Source: Siphonodentalium dalli (Eukaryota > Mollusca > Scaphopoda > Gadilida > Siphonodentaliidae). Taken from it: a DNA stretch of 64,000 nucleotides. The notes below the pieces were generated by a model. The model saw only the letters and a list, made by a program, of their open reading frames with translations. It was not told where the DNA came from and searched no databases. Shown here in pieces: positions 35,991 through 47,690 of this stretch (positions are counted from its first letter, which is position 1; the number at the start of each line of letters is the position of its first letter). Position numbers and translations under genes: made by a program. Where the stretch lies: assembly GCA_032622095.1 (NCBI GenBank), contig CP136063.1:26166987-26230986 (forward strand), given 5' to 3'.

Positions 35991-37054
35991 TTGACTATCC
36001 TACAGTCATTTCCACGATTACTTCGCAAGTGGAGGTAACAGAGGATACGACACGATTTAGCATCTAAAATCAAACAGTACTTGATATGATTTTTTTACCT
36101 ATGATTTTGACGTGAGCATGCGCAATCGATCTACGGTAGTTACCGGTTACTTCATATGACGGATATCTTAATTTGCACTTACGATTGTATCGTGGTCATC
36201 TAAACATACACTTATTCTCCAATTTGACCGGATATCTGGAGAAGTCGGCCCCATACAAAGACGGCCCCACGCGAAGTCGACCCCAGAGAAGTCGGCCCCG
36301 TTAATATAGATGGGAGTTGATTGAAGCCTTAAGGCGGGATAACTCTCTGGGTTAGGAATATACCTTGTCGACGAGAATGGGTTAGGACCGGAGGCTCGTT
36401 CTCGACGAAAACTGCGAGTTCAGACTAAAATTATATGTCAAATTGTAGGTCTAGGTTTGAAGTATCAGAAACCAGTTGCATTTTTTGGGAAAATGTAAGC
36501 GAAGTGGCAGAAATTTGTCTTCGAAAGTAGCCTTTGGCATTCGTACGCAAACGAAAACCCCGATTTTACCCGAAAACATAACTTTGTGACATGTGGCCAC
36601 GTGTCCCTACTACAATTCCATTTGAAAATATTTAATGTTTCCCACATGGACTACACACAGAAACGAATTTACCAAGCCCACTAAACTGGTCTAAACACGT
36701 GGTTTCGGAATCCATTATGTCGATTTATTTGCCACCTGCACGCGTCAATCCTGTATCACTACATGTATGGAAGCCCATAGTTGTCACTTAACTTTTGTCT
36801 TTCCGTGCACGGCAACTGTGTCATGGTATCTATAAATTTCAAATATAGTGTTAGTCGTGTGGTTCCATATATATGGTTCATGGCAGACTTGTTAAAGATG
36901 AATTCAGGGTTCCAAACCTCCAGTTACAACAACAGCATACCGGTACACATATTAACCACTTTCGCGTTGTGTCACTGCAGTCAATTTTGAAAAAGAGTGG
37001 TTCCCCAAATGAAATTTCTTATGCATTTAGTGTTCCTCCAGACCATTTGACCTA
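35991..37054. other. Gene-free stretch
   Basis: GTCGGCCCC is repeated several times at 36243-36300. AACCTCCAGTTACAACAACA near 36915 is the reverse complement of a motif in the repeat at 38605-38880. No gene. Confidence 0.4.
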
Positions 37055-37373
37055 CCCCGCTGGACAAAACAAATGTCCATTGGCATCGCGGTGTATTTGC
37101 CGTTTGGCCGCGGTGTAACGGCAAGTTCACTGCGGCTGAAAGGCTACTACCCTCGCGGCCGAATGGCATGTACACTGTGGTTAGATTTCTGGTTTGTATT
37201 GTCTTTTTTCAGTTTGATGAAAGTACACCGTGGCAACTACACCATGCCGAATGGCAATTACATCGCGGCCCAACTGTAGTTAGCCGATGGAGCCGCGGTG
37301 TAGTTGCATTTCGGCCGCGGTGGCAACGCTAACCGCACCGCAGTTAAGTGGACACTTGTTTTGTCCAGCAGGG
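37055..37373. mobile_element. CCCYGCTGGAC TIR element, copy B
   Basis: CCCCGCTGGACAAAACAAAT and ACTTGTTTTGTCCAGCAGGG are inverted ends flanked by TA (possibly TAC) on both sides. Its interior matches copy A at 15248-15571, including GATTTCTGGTTTGTATTG and AGCCGCGGTGTAGTTGCATT. Confidence 0.85.
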
Positions 37374-37613
37374 TACATCTGCGATATCAAATTACAGCAT
37401 AATGGTTTTTAATTTATTTTCATTTATTATTATTTGGGGAGAGGTAGTGATGCTGTAAGGTGCGTAAACTGTCTTTGTTTCGGATAGGCATTATGTGGTT
37501 GGTTTTATTTTTCTCCATATACATGGAAGTTACATGTATATATGTGTACGAGCCCCGTGTCCATAACCTATAATTGTGATGGGTACCATGCAGTGTTTGA
37601 TTGTTATTATCAT

Positions 37614-38065
37614 AGGGGCCTGCAACGCGCTCCGCTGCCCACCCCCTTTTGCGCTTCCCATATACGCCGCTTCTATATACGCACCTGCTTCACGTCAATA
37701 GTATTATTATACTACCATTAACGTGAAGCAGGCAAGCCTTGAAATAGGGTGTCTGTCATTTGCAGAATGAGGCCCCCAGAGGGTGAATTTAGTTATGCTA
37801 CCCCGCATAGCGGGCTAGCATCACCAAAATCACCCTCTGGGGACCTCATTCTGCTTACACCTCAGCAGTATGAGGTTCCCAGAGGGTGAATTTGGTGATG
37901 CTAGCCTGCTATGCGGGGTAGCATCACTAAATTCCCCCTCTGGGGACCTCATTCTGCAAATGACAGACACCCTATTTCAAGGCTTGGAAGCAGGCATATA
38001 TATAGAGGCGGCGTATATGGGTAGTGCAAAAGGGAGGGCGGCAGCGGAGCGAGTTACAGGCCCCT
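37614..38065. mobile_element. Outer foldback element (AGGGGCCTG)
   Basis: AGGGGCCTGCAACGCGCTCC pairs with GGAGCGAGTTACAGGCCCCT. The inverted arms continue through CCATATACGCCGC and GCGGCGTATATGG to CCTGCTTC and GAAGCAGG. The centre is occupied by a second foldback element (37733-37986). Confidence 0.75.
37733..37986. mobile_element. Inner foldback element (CAAGCCTTGAAATAGGG)
   Basis: The ends CAAGCCTTGAAATAGGGTGT and ACACCCTATTTCAAGGCTTG are exact inverted repeats. The stem contains CCCAGAGGGTGAATTT and CACCCTCTGGGGACC in alternating orientation, with two stem-loops side by side. A shorter copy lies at 53336-53476 and a decayed one at about 51917-52190. Confidence 0.8.
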
Positions 38066-39945
38066 GTGGTTATTATTTTAGATATTGATATTATGATGTC
38101 TAATAATAAATCTATCAGAATATATTATTTAGCATTGACATTCATGGCCATTCATGTTTCGGTCGGAATGGTATATTGAGATTCTTCTCAACTCAGATAA
38201 AGCTATTCCGGGGAATAACAAAAGTTCAAAGGTCAGTGGATGGATGCGGACGGGTAAGCTGGTGGTGCATACACTATAGTACGACATGCCATATTATATT
38301 TTACATGCCATATTATATTTTGTGGTATTGAACCGACATACCATATTTCATTCCATTTAGTTCAGTAAAGTTATCCGTAAATGGCATATGAATAGAGATG
38401 ATGCAGACGGGCTCATTATATATACGGCACAATATGGATACGGACTGATCAAGAATGTAATAAAGATGCATTGAGGGTACCAGGCTATATTTAAATAAAT
38501 TGTTTTAATTTGTATTTAGGTTCAAGTGTATACAAGTAATATGTTAATAAAACTAGACATTTTTAGGTTTACTTTATATACATGTAATAATTACGAATAA
38601 TAATAACGAAGCAGCCAGAAAACATGGTAAATCACATTTGTTTCATGTTGTTGTTGTAACTGGAGGTCTGGCACCCTGAATACATTGTTTAATTGGGCGC
38701 ATAAAATTAGATATGTTTAGGTTTAGTTAAAAAGTAATATTTCATTTTCAACTTTTTTTCTTCAACACTATACGAAGCATGCCAGAAGAAAACGGCGTTA
38801 AACCACATTGTTTATGTTGTTGTTGTAACTGGAGGTCTGGAACTCTGGATACATTGTTTAAATGGGCGCACATAATGAGATTGCGTCATGCACATTGCGA
38901 ATAAAAGGCTCACACTAATATATTTGATGCCTGATTCATACTTAATGTACCGGTATGATATACATATTTTTCATAGAATTGCCACATGATCTTCATAAAT
39001 TTATATACTTATAAGAGTCAGTCCTTTTGTGGATTATCTAATCTTTGTATTATAAAGTAAGCTTTTGGATTGACGTGGTACATCACTGATTTATTTCGCT
39101 CAGCGAAATATCACAAGGACGTGTTCGTGTCGCTGCTTCAGATACATGTGTATGATTGCTAGATCTGCCTTACATAGAAAGTCACGTGTGTAATCTTCGT
39201 GACAATGATCGACCTCGTGTTCGTAAAAATGGCGACCCCCGAAACCACGTGTTTGGTACTATTTTTTTAGAGATATGATTATCATACCTCACTAATATGA
39301 GACTTTTATTCGATTCTGTTGATATAATCGGATACACACATTATATATAACACAGTTTTATATAATTAAAACTTTAGAATCTGTATACCGGTAGTATAAA
39401 AACTAAGTTTGGAGAAATTGTCCTAAAACTCCATTCAAATGCCGAAATAAGTAGAATGGTCTTGTCCTATGATATCTATCTAATATATTTAACCCATTCG
39501 GGTCGTTAAAATAATCAATAATGTATTATGAAGACTTTGACTGTTTTAAAAATATATACTAGTAGGTGTGAATTACATAATTTAGGGCAATCCCACCTTA
39601 AATCGGAGAATATTTATGTAATTTTTTTGTTTTGGATGTTGGAAGGCAGAACAAATCATTATCTCACTCAATACATGTAGTTTTGTGAATTATAACAGCG
39701 AATTATTCAAAAGTTGTAGTTCTGTAGTATAATACCGGTAGGTGTTGACTATATAATTAGAAGACATTTTTGTCAAATAAGCGTTTACAAATCCCCTAAT
39801 TAGGCCTACTGCACACACAATTGGCTATGTATGCGACCTTTTTCTCTTTCTTTTAGTTTGATTGGTTTATTGGTATTGTCACATTAAACTGACAGACCAA
39901 GGTATTACCACTATAGTACAGTTACATTAGAATATATCCCTCTGA
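38066..39945. other. Gene-free stretch with one tandem duplication
   Basis: At 38605-38880 a unit of about 166 bp occurs twice (GTTGTTGTAACTGGAGGTCT, then GATACATTGTTTAA or a close variant). The rest is AT-rich with no recognised gene. Confidence 0.5.
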
Positions 39946-40030
39946 TTCAAGGGGTATCCCAAAAACTCTGATTCAAGGGGTATCCCAAAAACTCTGATTC
40001 AAGGGGTATCCCAAAAACTCTGACAACAGA
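39946..40030. repeat. 26-bp tandem repeat, three units
   Basis: CTGATTCAAGGGGTATCCCA with AAAACT as link occurs three times, immediately left of a TTAA-flanked MITE. Confidence 0.85.
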
Positions 40031-40049
40031 AACTCTATCTCACCATTAA

Positions 40050-40438
40050 CCCTTTACCCAACAGAAGGCCCTGTGCCAATGCATTCTCTTATATATGCGA
40101 GTCGACCATAGGTCGCCTCGCATATATAAGAGAATGCATTGGCTTAACACATTAAAAATTATAAAATTATTAAAGAATGTAAGAAAAAATGGTAAAAAGT
40201 GTTAAAAAAAGATTTTTTTTAGGCCAATGCATTCTCTTATATATGCGAGGCGACCTATGGTCGACTCGCATATATAAGAGAATGCATTGGCACAGGGCAT
40301 AACTAACTATCACAATGTGGTCAAGGAGCCGGTTCCAATGATATCCATATTTGTATGGTTCTATTGAGACAGACCCAAGATAATTTAGGCTGTTGCAGCT
40401 TTATTTGGCCGTTTTTGGCCGGTTTGTTGGGTAAAGGG
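40050..40438. mobile_element. piggyBac-like MITE (CCCTTTACCCAACA)
   Basis: CCCTTTACCCAACA and TGTTGGGTAAAGGG are perfect inverted termini between TTAA at 40046-40049 and 40439-40442. The left half contains a complete double-hairpin element at 40069-40297. The CCC...GGG ends with TTAA are typical of piggyBac-mobilised elements. No coding capacity. Confidence 0.85.
40069..40297. repeat. Double-hairpin element, copy 3
   Basis: CCCTGTGCCAATGCATTCTC at the left, GAGAATGCATTGGCACAGGG at the right, with two 69-bp palindromes and a spacer of only about 80 bp. It lies within the TTAA-flanked MITE. Confidence 0.85.
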
Positions 40439-40442
40439 TTAA

Positions 40443-40985
40443 CCAAAAGCCATTTTAGTGATTATAATTAATTAGCTCATTACTGGTGCAAGACAACTGG
40501 GAGATGAATTACCATGAACTGTTACATTAATGTTGGTATTCAGGTCAGTCCACTTACCGTTAAGTTGGGAACAATAGGCGACAGTGTTAGAGATACCGAT
40601 ACATGTAGCTGGTAACCTGGGAGGCGACAGTGTTAGAGATACCGGTACATGTAGTTGGTAAGCTGGGAATTTGGCTATGGACTTGTCACCTTAAAGTGAG
40701 GCTAAAACTCATCTTACTAGTAGCCCAAAGTTTATAAAAATTCTTGCCAAATTGATGTTCACATGTTTGCAGCACACACCTAACATAATGTTGACATTCT
40801 TGAAGTAGTATTGAACTCAATTAAACTGCCATTCGACCGCTTTGCTAGTTCAGATCATGTTGATTTTGTAGCGGTTTTCATTTCATTTTAATTTGTATAT
40901 TTTCTGAGAATGTTGTTCTCAAAATGTCCCTTCTAAAACAATGATTTAATATAGTCATTGTTTTGACATTTTAATTGTTATATAA
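40443..40985. other. Gene-free stretch
   Basis: A duplicated sentence (GGCGACAGTGTTAGAGATAC with CGGTACATGTAG) occurs at about 40576 and 40622. No gene. Confidence 0.4.
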
Positions 40986-40989
40986 TATG

Positions 40990-41155
40990 CTTATGTGCTC
41001 TTCAGATAGCATAGATTCCTTCATGTGGTGCACTAGCTTATGTGCTCTTCAGATAGCATAGATTCCTTCATGTGGTGCACTAGCTTAGCATAGATTCCTT
41101 CATGTGGTGCACTAGCTTAGCATAGATTCCTTCATGTGGTGCACTAGCTTAAGGG
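40990..41155. repeat. Tandem repeat based on a 32-bp unit
   Basis: AGCATAGATTCCTTCATGTG and GTGCACTAGCTT recur four times. The first two are further apart because TATGTGCTCTTCAGAT is included. Confidence 0.85.
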
Positions 41156-41625
41156 AGAGGTCAAGTGACCAATTTTGAATGGGGATTTCCATGCAAATCT
41201 GCGGAGCAAAAGTTGCACATACTTCTGAGTGTGACTTGATGTCATATTGGAAACAAAAGGTAATTATCTGGAGGGTCCACTTGGAACTTGTTCCATCATA
41301 ATGTTGGTGTATTTATTTTTGAATTTTATATTGATTTTTCAAATGTAGGTCAAATGTTGTAACTCGAGAAAAAAATTCTCCCAAATATATTTATTGCAAA
41401 ATTGTTTAATTTACCAAGCGGAATCGCTAGATAAATACATGTTGTTACCAATATCATATCAAGTCGCACTCAGAAGTATATGCAATTCTGTAAATTGCAT
41501 GGAAATCCCCATTCAAAATTGTCCACTTGACCTCTCCCTTAAAGGCTTAATTTTCTGTGTATGTCCATCTGAACATTCCATCTCCTGACATAGCTCAATT
41601 GTGGAAACCCCTTAACAACTGAAAT
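41156..41625. other. Gene-free stretch with a large imperfect inverted pair
   Basis: AGGGAGAGGTCAAGTG and AATTTTGAATGGGGATTTCC at the left are mirrored by GGAAATCCCCATTCAAAATT and CACTTGACCTCTCCCT at 41500-41540. This delimits a roughly 390-bp inverted-repeat element from about 41152 to 41541. It contains no recognised gene. Confidence 0.65.
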
Positions 41626-41627
41626 AA

Positions 41628-42483
41628 ATTATTTGATTTAAATCAAGATTTTTTCGATTTAAATCTATTTATTTGATTTTTAAAAATAAATGTTATGAAA
41701 ATATGTAATTGTGCAATTTCTCTGATAAATGAAGGTTCTGAAAGGTGTTGCTTATTATATCCAAGGCTGGATTAATCATAATTCTGTTATTTTTGTTATT
41801 ATTTTTTGTATACCAATGAAACACATACATGTACATGTGTATATCACGGCAGTACAGATATAGCAACCATGTGCTTTATGCATACACTTGGGTCCATGTG
41901 GGTTCCAATGTTGTGATATCTGGAAAGGTAGACCTGTGCTTAAACTTTTACTAATAAATTTACTTAATTTAGATGAAAACTGAATATTTTATCAATCACG
42001 TTTGCTCTCAGTGACTTGAGGACATACGGTAATCACACTATGTATCAAGTATAGGCACTAGACAGCTAGAGTAGTTACATGTAGATGGCAGAGTATATGG
42101 TAGAGCTATACTTAGTTAGCATTTACATGTAGGCAATGAGAAAAGGGGGAAAGAAAATTAAACAATGTATAGTGAGGCGTGCTGAATCTGAGTGTATACA
42201 CTGTAGTTACAAACAATACGAACAATGATATAAGCGGAACAGGCCATTGCTGGAACAGTAAATACGGTACCATGCTGTATGCCTGTAATTACTGTACAGT
42301 TTCATATCTATTATCCAATTTGTATATTGTTTAATCATACTCATGTTTTAGTTTACAGAAAACCTGTTAAATATTGCATTTCTTGACTCTTTATCATTAT
42401 TTAAAAAAAATTGATTTAAATCAATGATTTTTTTCAAAAAAATCATTGATTTAAATCGTTTGATTTAAATCAGCCAACCCTGT
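41628..42483. mobile_element. AT-rich hAT-like element, left end degraded
   Basis: TGATTTAAATCAGCCAACCC followed by TG near 42482 is a typical hAT terminus (CAGGGTTGG read inwards). GATTTAAATC words are repeated at both ends in opposite orientation. The matching left terminus is not intact and no target duplication was found. Confidence 0.45.
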
Positions 42484-42663
42484 TTGGGTCTGTTCTTTTA
42501 TTCAATTTTGGTAAATTGCCACAATGTATTATGATTTAGTACTATCCTATCATTTGGGTCACAGGAGCAAATTAACTGGTAACAGGTATCGTATGATTCG
42601 TATCGCAATATGCTACCCAAAATTTGGATAATAGCTGTGCAATTTGATATGATTTTTGTTTAC

Positions 42664-42853
42664 CTTTAACTGCGTGTGCGACGTCATCCCCCATTCATTG
42701 TCCTTGTTCAATTCCAGCACCCTTGTCATATTGCTTGGTGGATCTCCTACAACAAACTGACCTACATGTACATTCATGCTCTGACCTGCTTGGCAAAAAC
42801 TCCAATTCATCACACCGTATTCACTCAGCCATGTCTTCAATGTGAACACTAAT
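42664..42853 (-). CDS. Probable host coding exon, product not recognised
   Basis: On the minus strand the exon is bounded by a TTTAGCAG acceptor and an AAAG/GTAAAC donor and is open throughout (one leading nucleotide plus 63 codons). The peptide includes TWLSEYGVMNWSFCQAGQSM, VHVGQFVVGDPPSNMT and VLELNKDNEWGMTSHTQLK. Its composition (W, C, G and P at regular places) looks like a real folded protein rather than a chance frame. I do not recognise the family. Partner exons were not found within the window. The acceptor and the first roughly 40 nt of the exon are also present in each unit of the adjoining 132-bp tandem repeat. Confidence 0.55.
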
Positions 42854-43240
42854 CTGCTAAATTTAATGCAGCTCTCTCACACAGAGTTCACTCAGTGCTG
42901 TCCCCAGTGTGACCACTGTAACATTAATCCCAGCATGTAACTCACTCACTATTCACTCAGCCATGTCTTCAATGTGAACACTAATCTGCTAAATTTAATG
43001 CAGCTCTCTCACACAGAGTTCACTCAGTGCTGTCCCCAGTGTGACCACTGTAACATTAATCCCAGCATGTAACTCACTCACTATTCACTCAGCCATGTCT
43101 TCAATGTGAACACTAATCTGCTAAATTTAATGCAGCTCTCTCACACAGAGTTCACTCAGTGCTGTCCCCAGTGTGACCACTGTAACATTAATCCCAGCAT
43201 GTAACTCACTCACTATTCACTCAGCCATGTCCTAGACCTG
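42815..43240. repeat. 132-bp tandem repeat, about three units
   Basis: CACTAATCTGCTAAATTTAA occurs at 42847, 42979 and 43111, a period of 132 bp with near-identical units. On the minus strand each unit carries TTTAGCAG followed by the start of the exon at 42853. Confidence 0.9.
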
Positions 43241-43493
43241 AACACTGCTTTTAATCCTCATGCTCTGGCTGTTTCTTACTTTATTTGGTCTCTTAGTTTC
43301 CTGGTCTGTCTGAAGCTGGCTGGTTGTCCACTCATGGCATTTGTCTGCCTCAGTTGGTTACCATGATTTTGAGCATTGTCTTGTCAAGATTTCCAGAAGT
43401 AACTTCAGCTAACTTTAGAATCAGGGGATGGGTACTGCTACTGTATTCATGTTGGGCACATCCTGATTTCAAGTTCAACTACATGTATTATAG
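43241..43493. other. Gene-free spacer
   Basis: No recognised gene. CACATCCTGATTTCAA near 43458 also occurs in the tandem repeat at 44770-44950. Confidence 0.35.
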
Positions 43494-44760
43494 TTATACC
43501 ACCACCCCCCCCCCCCCAACAATGGGTATACTGGAATCAGCTTGTCCATCCGGCCGTCGTCTGTTGTCCGTGGATACAAATTAGTATGGAGTTTTATTCG
43601 TGGAGCTATCCCCCTTTTTCAACATAAAATATTTTCGCAACATGTATAATTTTGTCCGAGGTTTTATTCCTGAATTTTTATACGCCCTTTTGAAAAAAAG
43701 GCCGTATTATAGTATTGGTCTGTCCGTCCGGGCGTCCGTCCGTCCGTTAACCTGTTGTCCGGATGATAACTTTAGTTAGAGTGAACCAAAATTAGTAAAA
43801 TTTGGTATGTGGGTTTATTAGCCGAAAAGTAAGTTCAAGTTCGAATTTGGGTTCCGCCCGCCAATTTTCACCGGAGTTATGCCCCTTATTTAACTTTTTT
43901 TTACTTAGAAAATCCTTGAAATTTGTTGTCCGGATGATAACTTTAGTATAGTTTATCGGAATGAATCCAAATTTGTTATATTACTTTCTCCCATCAAAAC
44001 ACAGGTCAAGTTCGAACTTGGGTTCTGTCCGACCATTTTTGGCAGAGTTATGCCCCTTTTTCGACTCAGAAAATTCAGTTTTTCTTATGTTTTTTGGTTT
44101 CCGGATGATAACTCGATTTTGGAATGTTTATACGCAAAACCCGTTTTTTTGTGGATTACATATATCGAAATACAGCTCAAGTCCGAATTTCGTTTTAATC
44201 CGATAATTTTTGCGAGAGTTATGGCCCCTTTTTTGACGTAATTTGACTTAGAAAATCCCTGAAATTTGTTGTCCGGATGATAACTTTAGTTAGAGTGAAC
44301 CGATTTCAATCAAATTTGGTATGTGGGTTTATTAGGAGAAAAGACAGCTCAAGTTCGAATTTGGGTTCCGTCCGCCAATTTTTACCGGAGTTATGCCCCT
44401 TATTTGACGTAATTTGACTTAGAAAATCCCTGAAATTTGTTGTCCGCATGATAACTTTACTAGAGCTTATCGGATTCAATGATAATTTGGTATATTACTT
44501 TCTCCCACCAAAACACAGGTCAAGTTCAAATTTGAGTTCCGTCCGCCAATTTTTATCAGAGTTATGCCCCTTTTTTACCAGTTTCCGCCGACCCAAGATA
44601 GGGCGTATATTGCACGCCCAGCGTAGCTCTTGTTTTTACTAAGTTTTTTTGCAACCTACATAATTTTGTCCGAGCTTTTATTTCATTATTCTAACTAAAT
44701 GTTTACTGACAGTGATATATGAAACATCTTAGTAATTAAAAAAATACTAGGGGTATCCTT
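43494..44760. repeat. CTAGAGGTGTGACTG dispersed repeat, copy 3, interrupted
   Basis: The reverse-oriented copy runs from GGGTATACTGGAATCAGC through TTTGTCCGAGGTTTTATTCC to about 43680. It resumes at about 44637 and ends with AATACTAGGGGTATCC. A second repeat (43681-44632) lies inside it. Confidence 0.7.
43681..44632. mobile_element. TACGCCC...GCTCTTG dispersed element
   Basis: The insert begins TACGCCCTTTTGAAAAAAAG and ends GGGCGTATATTGCACGCC then GCGTAGCTCTTG. TTTTTA flanks both sides. Inside, a unit with TTGTCCGGATGATAACTTTA and GAGTTATGCCCC is repeated about four times, and CCGTCCGTCCG occurs near the start. No protein is recognisable. Class unknown. Confidence 0.6.
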
Positions 44761-44769
44761 TGTCATATT

Positions 44770-44950
44770 AGTTATATCTAACTACATGTATTATCAGACA
44801 CATCCTGATTTCAACTATTAGTTTTATCTGACTACTTGTATTATCCGACACATCCTGATTTTCAACTATTATAGTTTTATCTGACTACTTGTATTATCCG
44901 ACACATCCTGATTTCAACTATTATAGTTTTATCTGACTACTTGTATTATC
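44770..44950. repeat. About 53-bp tandem repeat, three to four units
   Basis: GACACATCCTGATTTCAACT and TTTTATCTGACTACTTGTAT alternate. The array ends at the boundary of the next dispersed repeat. Confidence 0.85.
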
Positions 44951-44951
44951 A

Positions 44952-45468
44952 TTATACCCCCCGCAACGAAGTTAGGGGGGGGGGTATACTGGAGTCAGCT
45001 TGTCCGTCGTACGTGCGTGGTCCGTCCGTGGACACAAATTTGTCCGGACTTTTTCTCAGTCGTTTTTTTGATCAATTTCTGTGAAACTTGGCACAGACAT
45101 CAACCACCATGGGAACCTGTGCACCTGCGATTATGATGTCTGTCGGTCTTTTTTTATCCCACCTTTTTCGACTTAGAAAATTTTCGCAACATGTATAATT
45201 TTGGCTGAGCTTTTATTCCTACATTTTTAGGTGAATTCTTTTTAAACTTGGCACAGATTTTTAGTACCATGGGAACCTGTCCACCTGCAACTATGACGTC
45301 TGTCCGACATTTTCTGGTGGAGTTATCCCCCCTTTTCAACTTAGAAATTTTTTGCAACATGCATAATTTTGTCCGAGCTTTTATTCCTACATTTTTAGGT
45401 CAATGAAAAAACATTGACCTAGAAATGTATCCTTAGTACCGTACCATTGGGACAGTCACACCTCTAGT
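44952..45468. repeat. CTAGAGGTGTGACTG dispersed repeat, copy 2 (reverse)
   Basis: It begins TTATACCCCCCGCAACGAAG with the terminal hairpin and ends GGGACAGTCACACCTCTAG. It matches copy 1 (22187-22970) in reverse orientation but has fewer internal 180-bp units. Confidence 0.8.
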
Positions 45469-47045
45469 TATACATGTAGTTGAATTTGATGGTTCTATTT
45501 AAATCGTCAATTTCCTGGGGTTTTTTTGTGGAAACTGTGATCACGCATCCCAGTGCACAGCCAAATTTTATTAGTAGCAACTTTATAGAAAATGAACGGT
45601 CTCCGATTAAAATATCTTTTGCACTGGCTTATTTTAGTTGAGGGGGAATTTCCTTGCAAATCTGCGAAGCAAAAATTGTGCGTGAAGCAGCTGTTCAGGA
45701 ACCAAAACTGGCATATCATTGAACAGTCATAACATTTAAAGCATGTGCACCAGGTAAATTTTTGGGAATGTTTTTTCTGGAATTATATCACGTGTGTTGA
45801 AACGATAAGCGATTTTAAGGAATACATTTAGATAACGCCGACACATAAAGTTCATAAAATTACTGCGGTCGCCTTCGCCGGACGAAAATAGCGCTGTGAA
45901 GTACACATGCAGAATCATTTTTGACAACAATTAAAACACTACCGGTACTTATCTAGAATGCTAATTCCAACTTTAAGTCCCACTTTCGAATACGGGGCGC
46001 GGTCGCCACGCATTTTCAACCAATGTCATATTAATGTTCACGTTCATGTGTGTTCAACCCACATTGAAAGTTGCAGAGAAAAACTAGCATACAAGTGCAA
46101 TGTAACAGTACACCGGTGGTATTTTGTGACGTGTGTATACTAGTACTGTTACTGAGTACTACTTAGTCTATTCTACCGGGGGGGGGTGGAAAAAAAAATA
46201 ATTTGGGGTGGGTGGTCAAAGCCACCAACAACCAATTTTTTCCGCAACTAAAAAAAAAATTTCCTGCTTGTTTTTTTAGTGTTTTGGCAATGAGTTGGGC
46301 TTCAAAACCACTTTGAATGAGAGAAATAATGTAATTCTAACTGGTAAACTGACTGCAGGCAGTTATTGTATTTTGTTGCAAATTTTGAAATCCAAGATGG
46401 CCGCTGGCAGCCATGTTTTTTTGGCCGAATCACTTCAAAATGACTCATTCCTATTTACATGTCCATGTTAACATCCATGATAAACAGTATGCACAGAAAT
46501 TCATATACAGCTGTTTACAGTGAATTTCCCCCCGCAAATCTCGGTTTTAGTGGTAAAAGGGGGGGTGGGTGTCAAAAAAATGTTCGGAAAAAACTGCCGA
46601 AAACGGGAAAAAATTTGGGGGTGGGTGGGTACAAAAAATGATCGAAAGGGAAAAAATGCCATACGTGCCTGAAATTTTTTTCTGACCCCCCCCCCCCCCC
46701 CCACTGATTCTACTGGAAAAATTCACTCTTTTCAACCTGTGATGATATGGAAATGAATAGCTGATTGGAGACATTCAATGGGCCAGTGCACATGACAGAA
46801 ATGTACTCATTAATTAGATTAAAGCGCGTGTAAGCTAATCATTGACATAGACAATATTATTCTTGGGGCTCGCGAAAGGGGTAATATAATACATGTATAT
46901 AAATTAAATTTTTCAGAGTTTATATATTACATAATCAAATAACCGCGATCTTCTTCTTTCTGCATATCCAATACCAGTGCTGTGTATACCATGTATGTGA
47001 TATCGTTGCAGGGTCTACATGTACATTGTGTATATCTACAAAGAA
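45469..47045. other. Gene-free stretch with G-rich repeats
   Basis: G-rich dispersed repeats lie at about 46170-46250 and 46549-46702 (GGGGGGTGGGTGTC, GGGGGTGGGTGGGTAC, and a terminal C-run). No gene was recognised. Confidence 0.45.
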
Positions 47046-47048
47046 CAT

Positions 47049-47690
47049 GATTCAGACCACAATCACATGGAGACAGGCAGGTTATGGTGAAGAATCAAGT
47101 GAGTGTTCAGTGATTCAGTCCACAATCACGTGGTGACAGGCAGGTTATGGTGAAGAATCGAGTGAGTGTTCAGTGATTCAGACCACAATCACGTGGTGAC
47201 AGGCAGGTTATGGTGAAGAATCGAGCGAGTGTTCAGTGATTCAGACCACAATCACGTGGAGACAGGGAGGTTATGGTGATGAATCGAGTTAGTGTTCAGT
47301 GATTCACACCACAATCACATGGAGACAGGCAGGTTATGGTGAAGAATCAAGTGAGTGTTCTGTGATTCAGACCACAATCACATGGAGACAGGCAGGTTAT
47401 GGTGAAGAATCAAGTGAGTGTTCTGTGATTCAGACCACAATCACATGGAGACAGGCAGGTTATGGTGAAGAATCAAGTGAGTGTTCTGTGATTCAGACCA
47501 CAATCACATGGAGACAGGCAGGTTATGGTGAAGAATCAAGTGAGTGTTCAGTGATTCAGACCACAATCACATGGAGACAGGCAGGTTATGGTGAAGAATC
47601 AAGTGAGTGTTCTGTGATTCAGACCACAATCACATGGAGACAGGCAGGTTATGGTGAAGAATCAAGTGAGTGTTCTGTGATTGCAGCTCG
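47049..47690. repeat. 63-bp minisatellite, about ten units
   Basis: The unit contains GACCACAATCACATGGAGAC and AGGCAGGTTATGGTGAAGAA. The last six units are nearly identical and keep one frame open, giving a 21-residue repeat with TTITWRQAGYGEESSECSVI. Earlier units have a stop created by TGGTGA. No splice-framed exon or start supports a gene. Confidence 0.85.

Noticed and set aside
37614-38065. A structured RNA gene because of the strong hairpin
   Set aside because: The inverted ends and other copies of the inner element at 53336 and about 51917 show that these are foldback mobile elements.
46459-46774. Short frames around the G-rich repeat
   Set aside because: Low-complexity G/C runs give proline- and glycine-rich peptides by chance.
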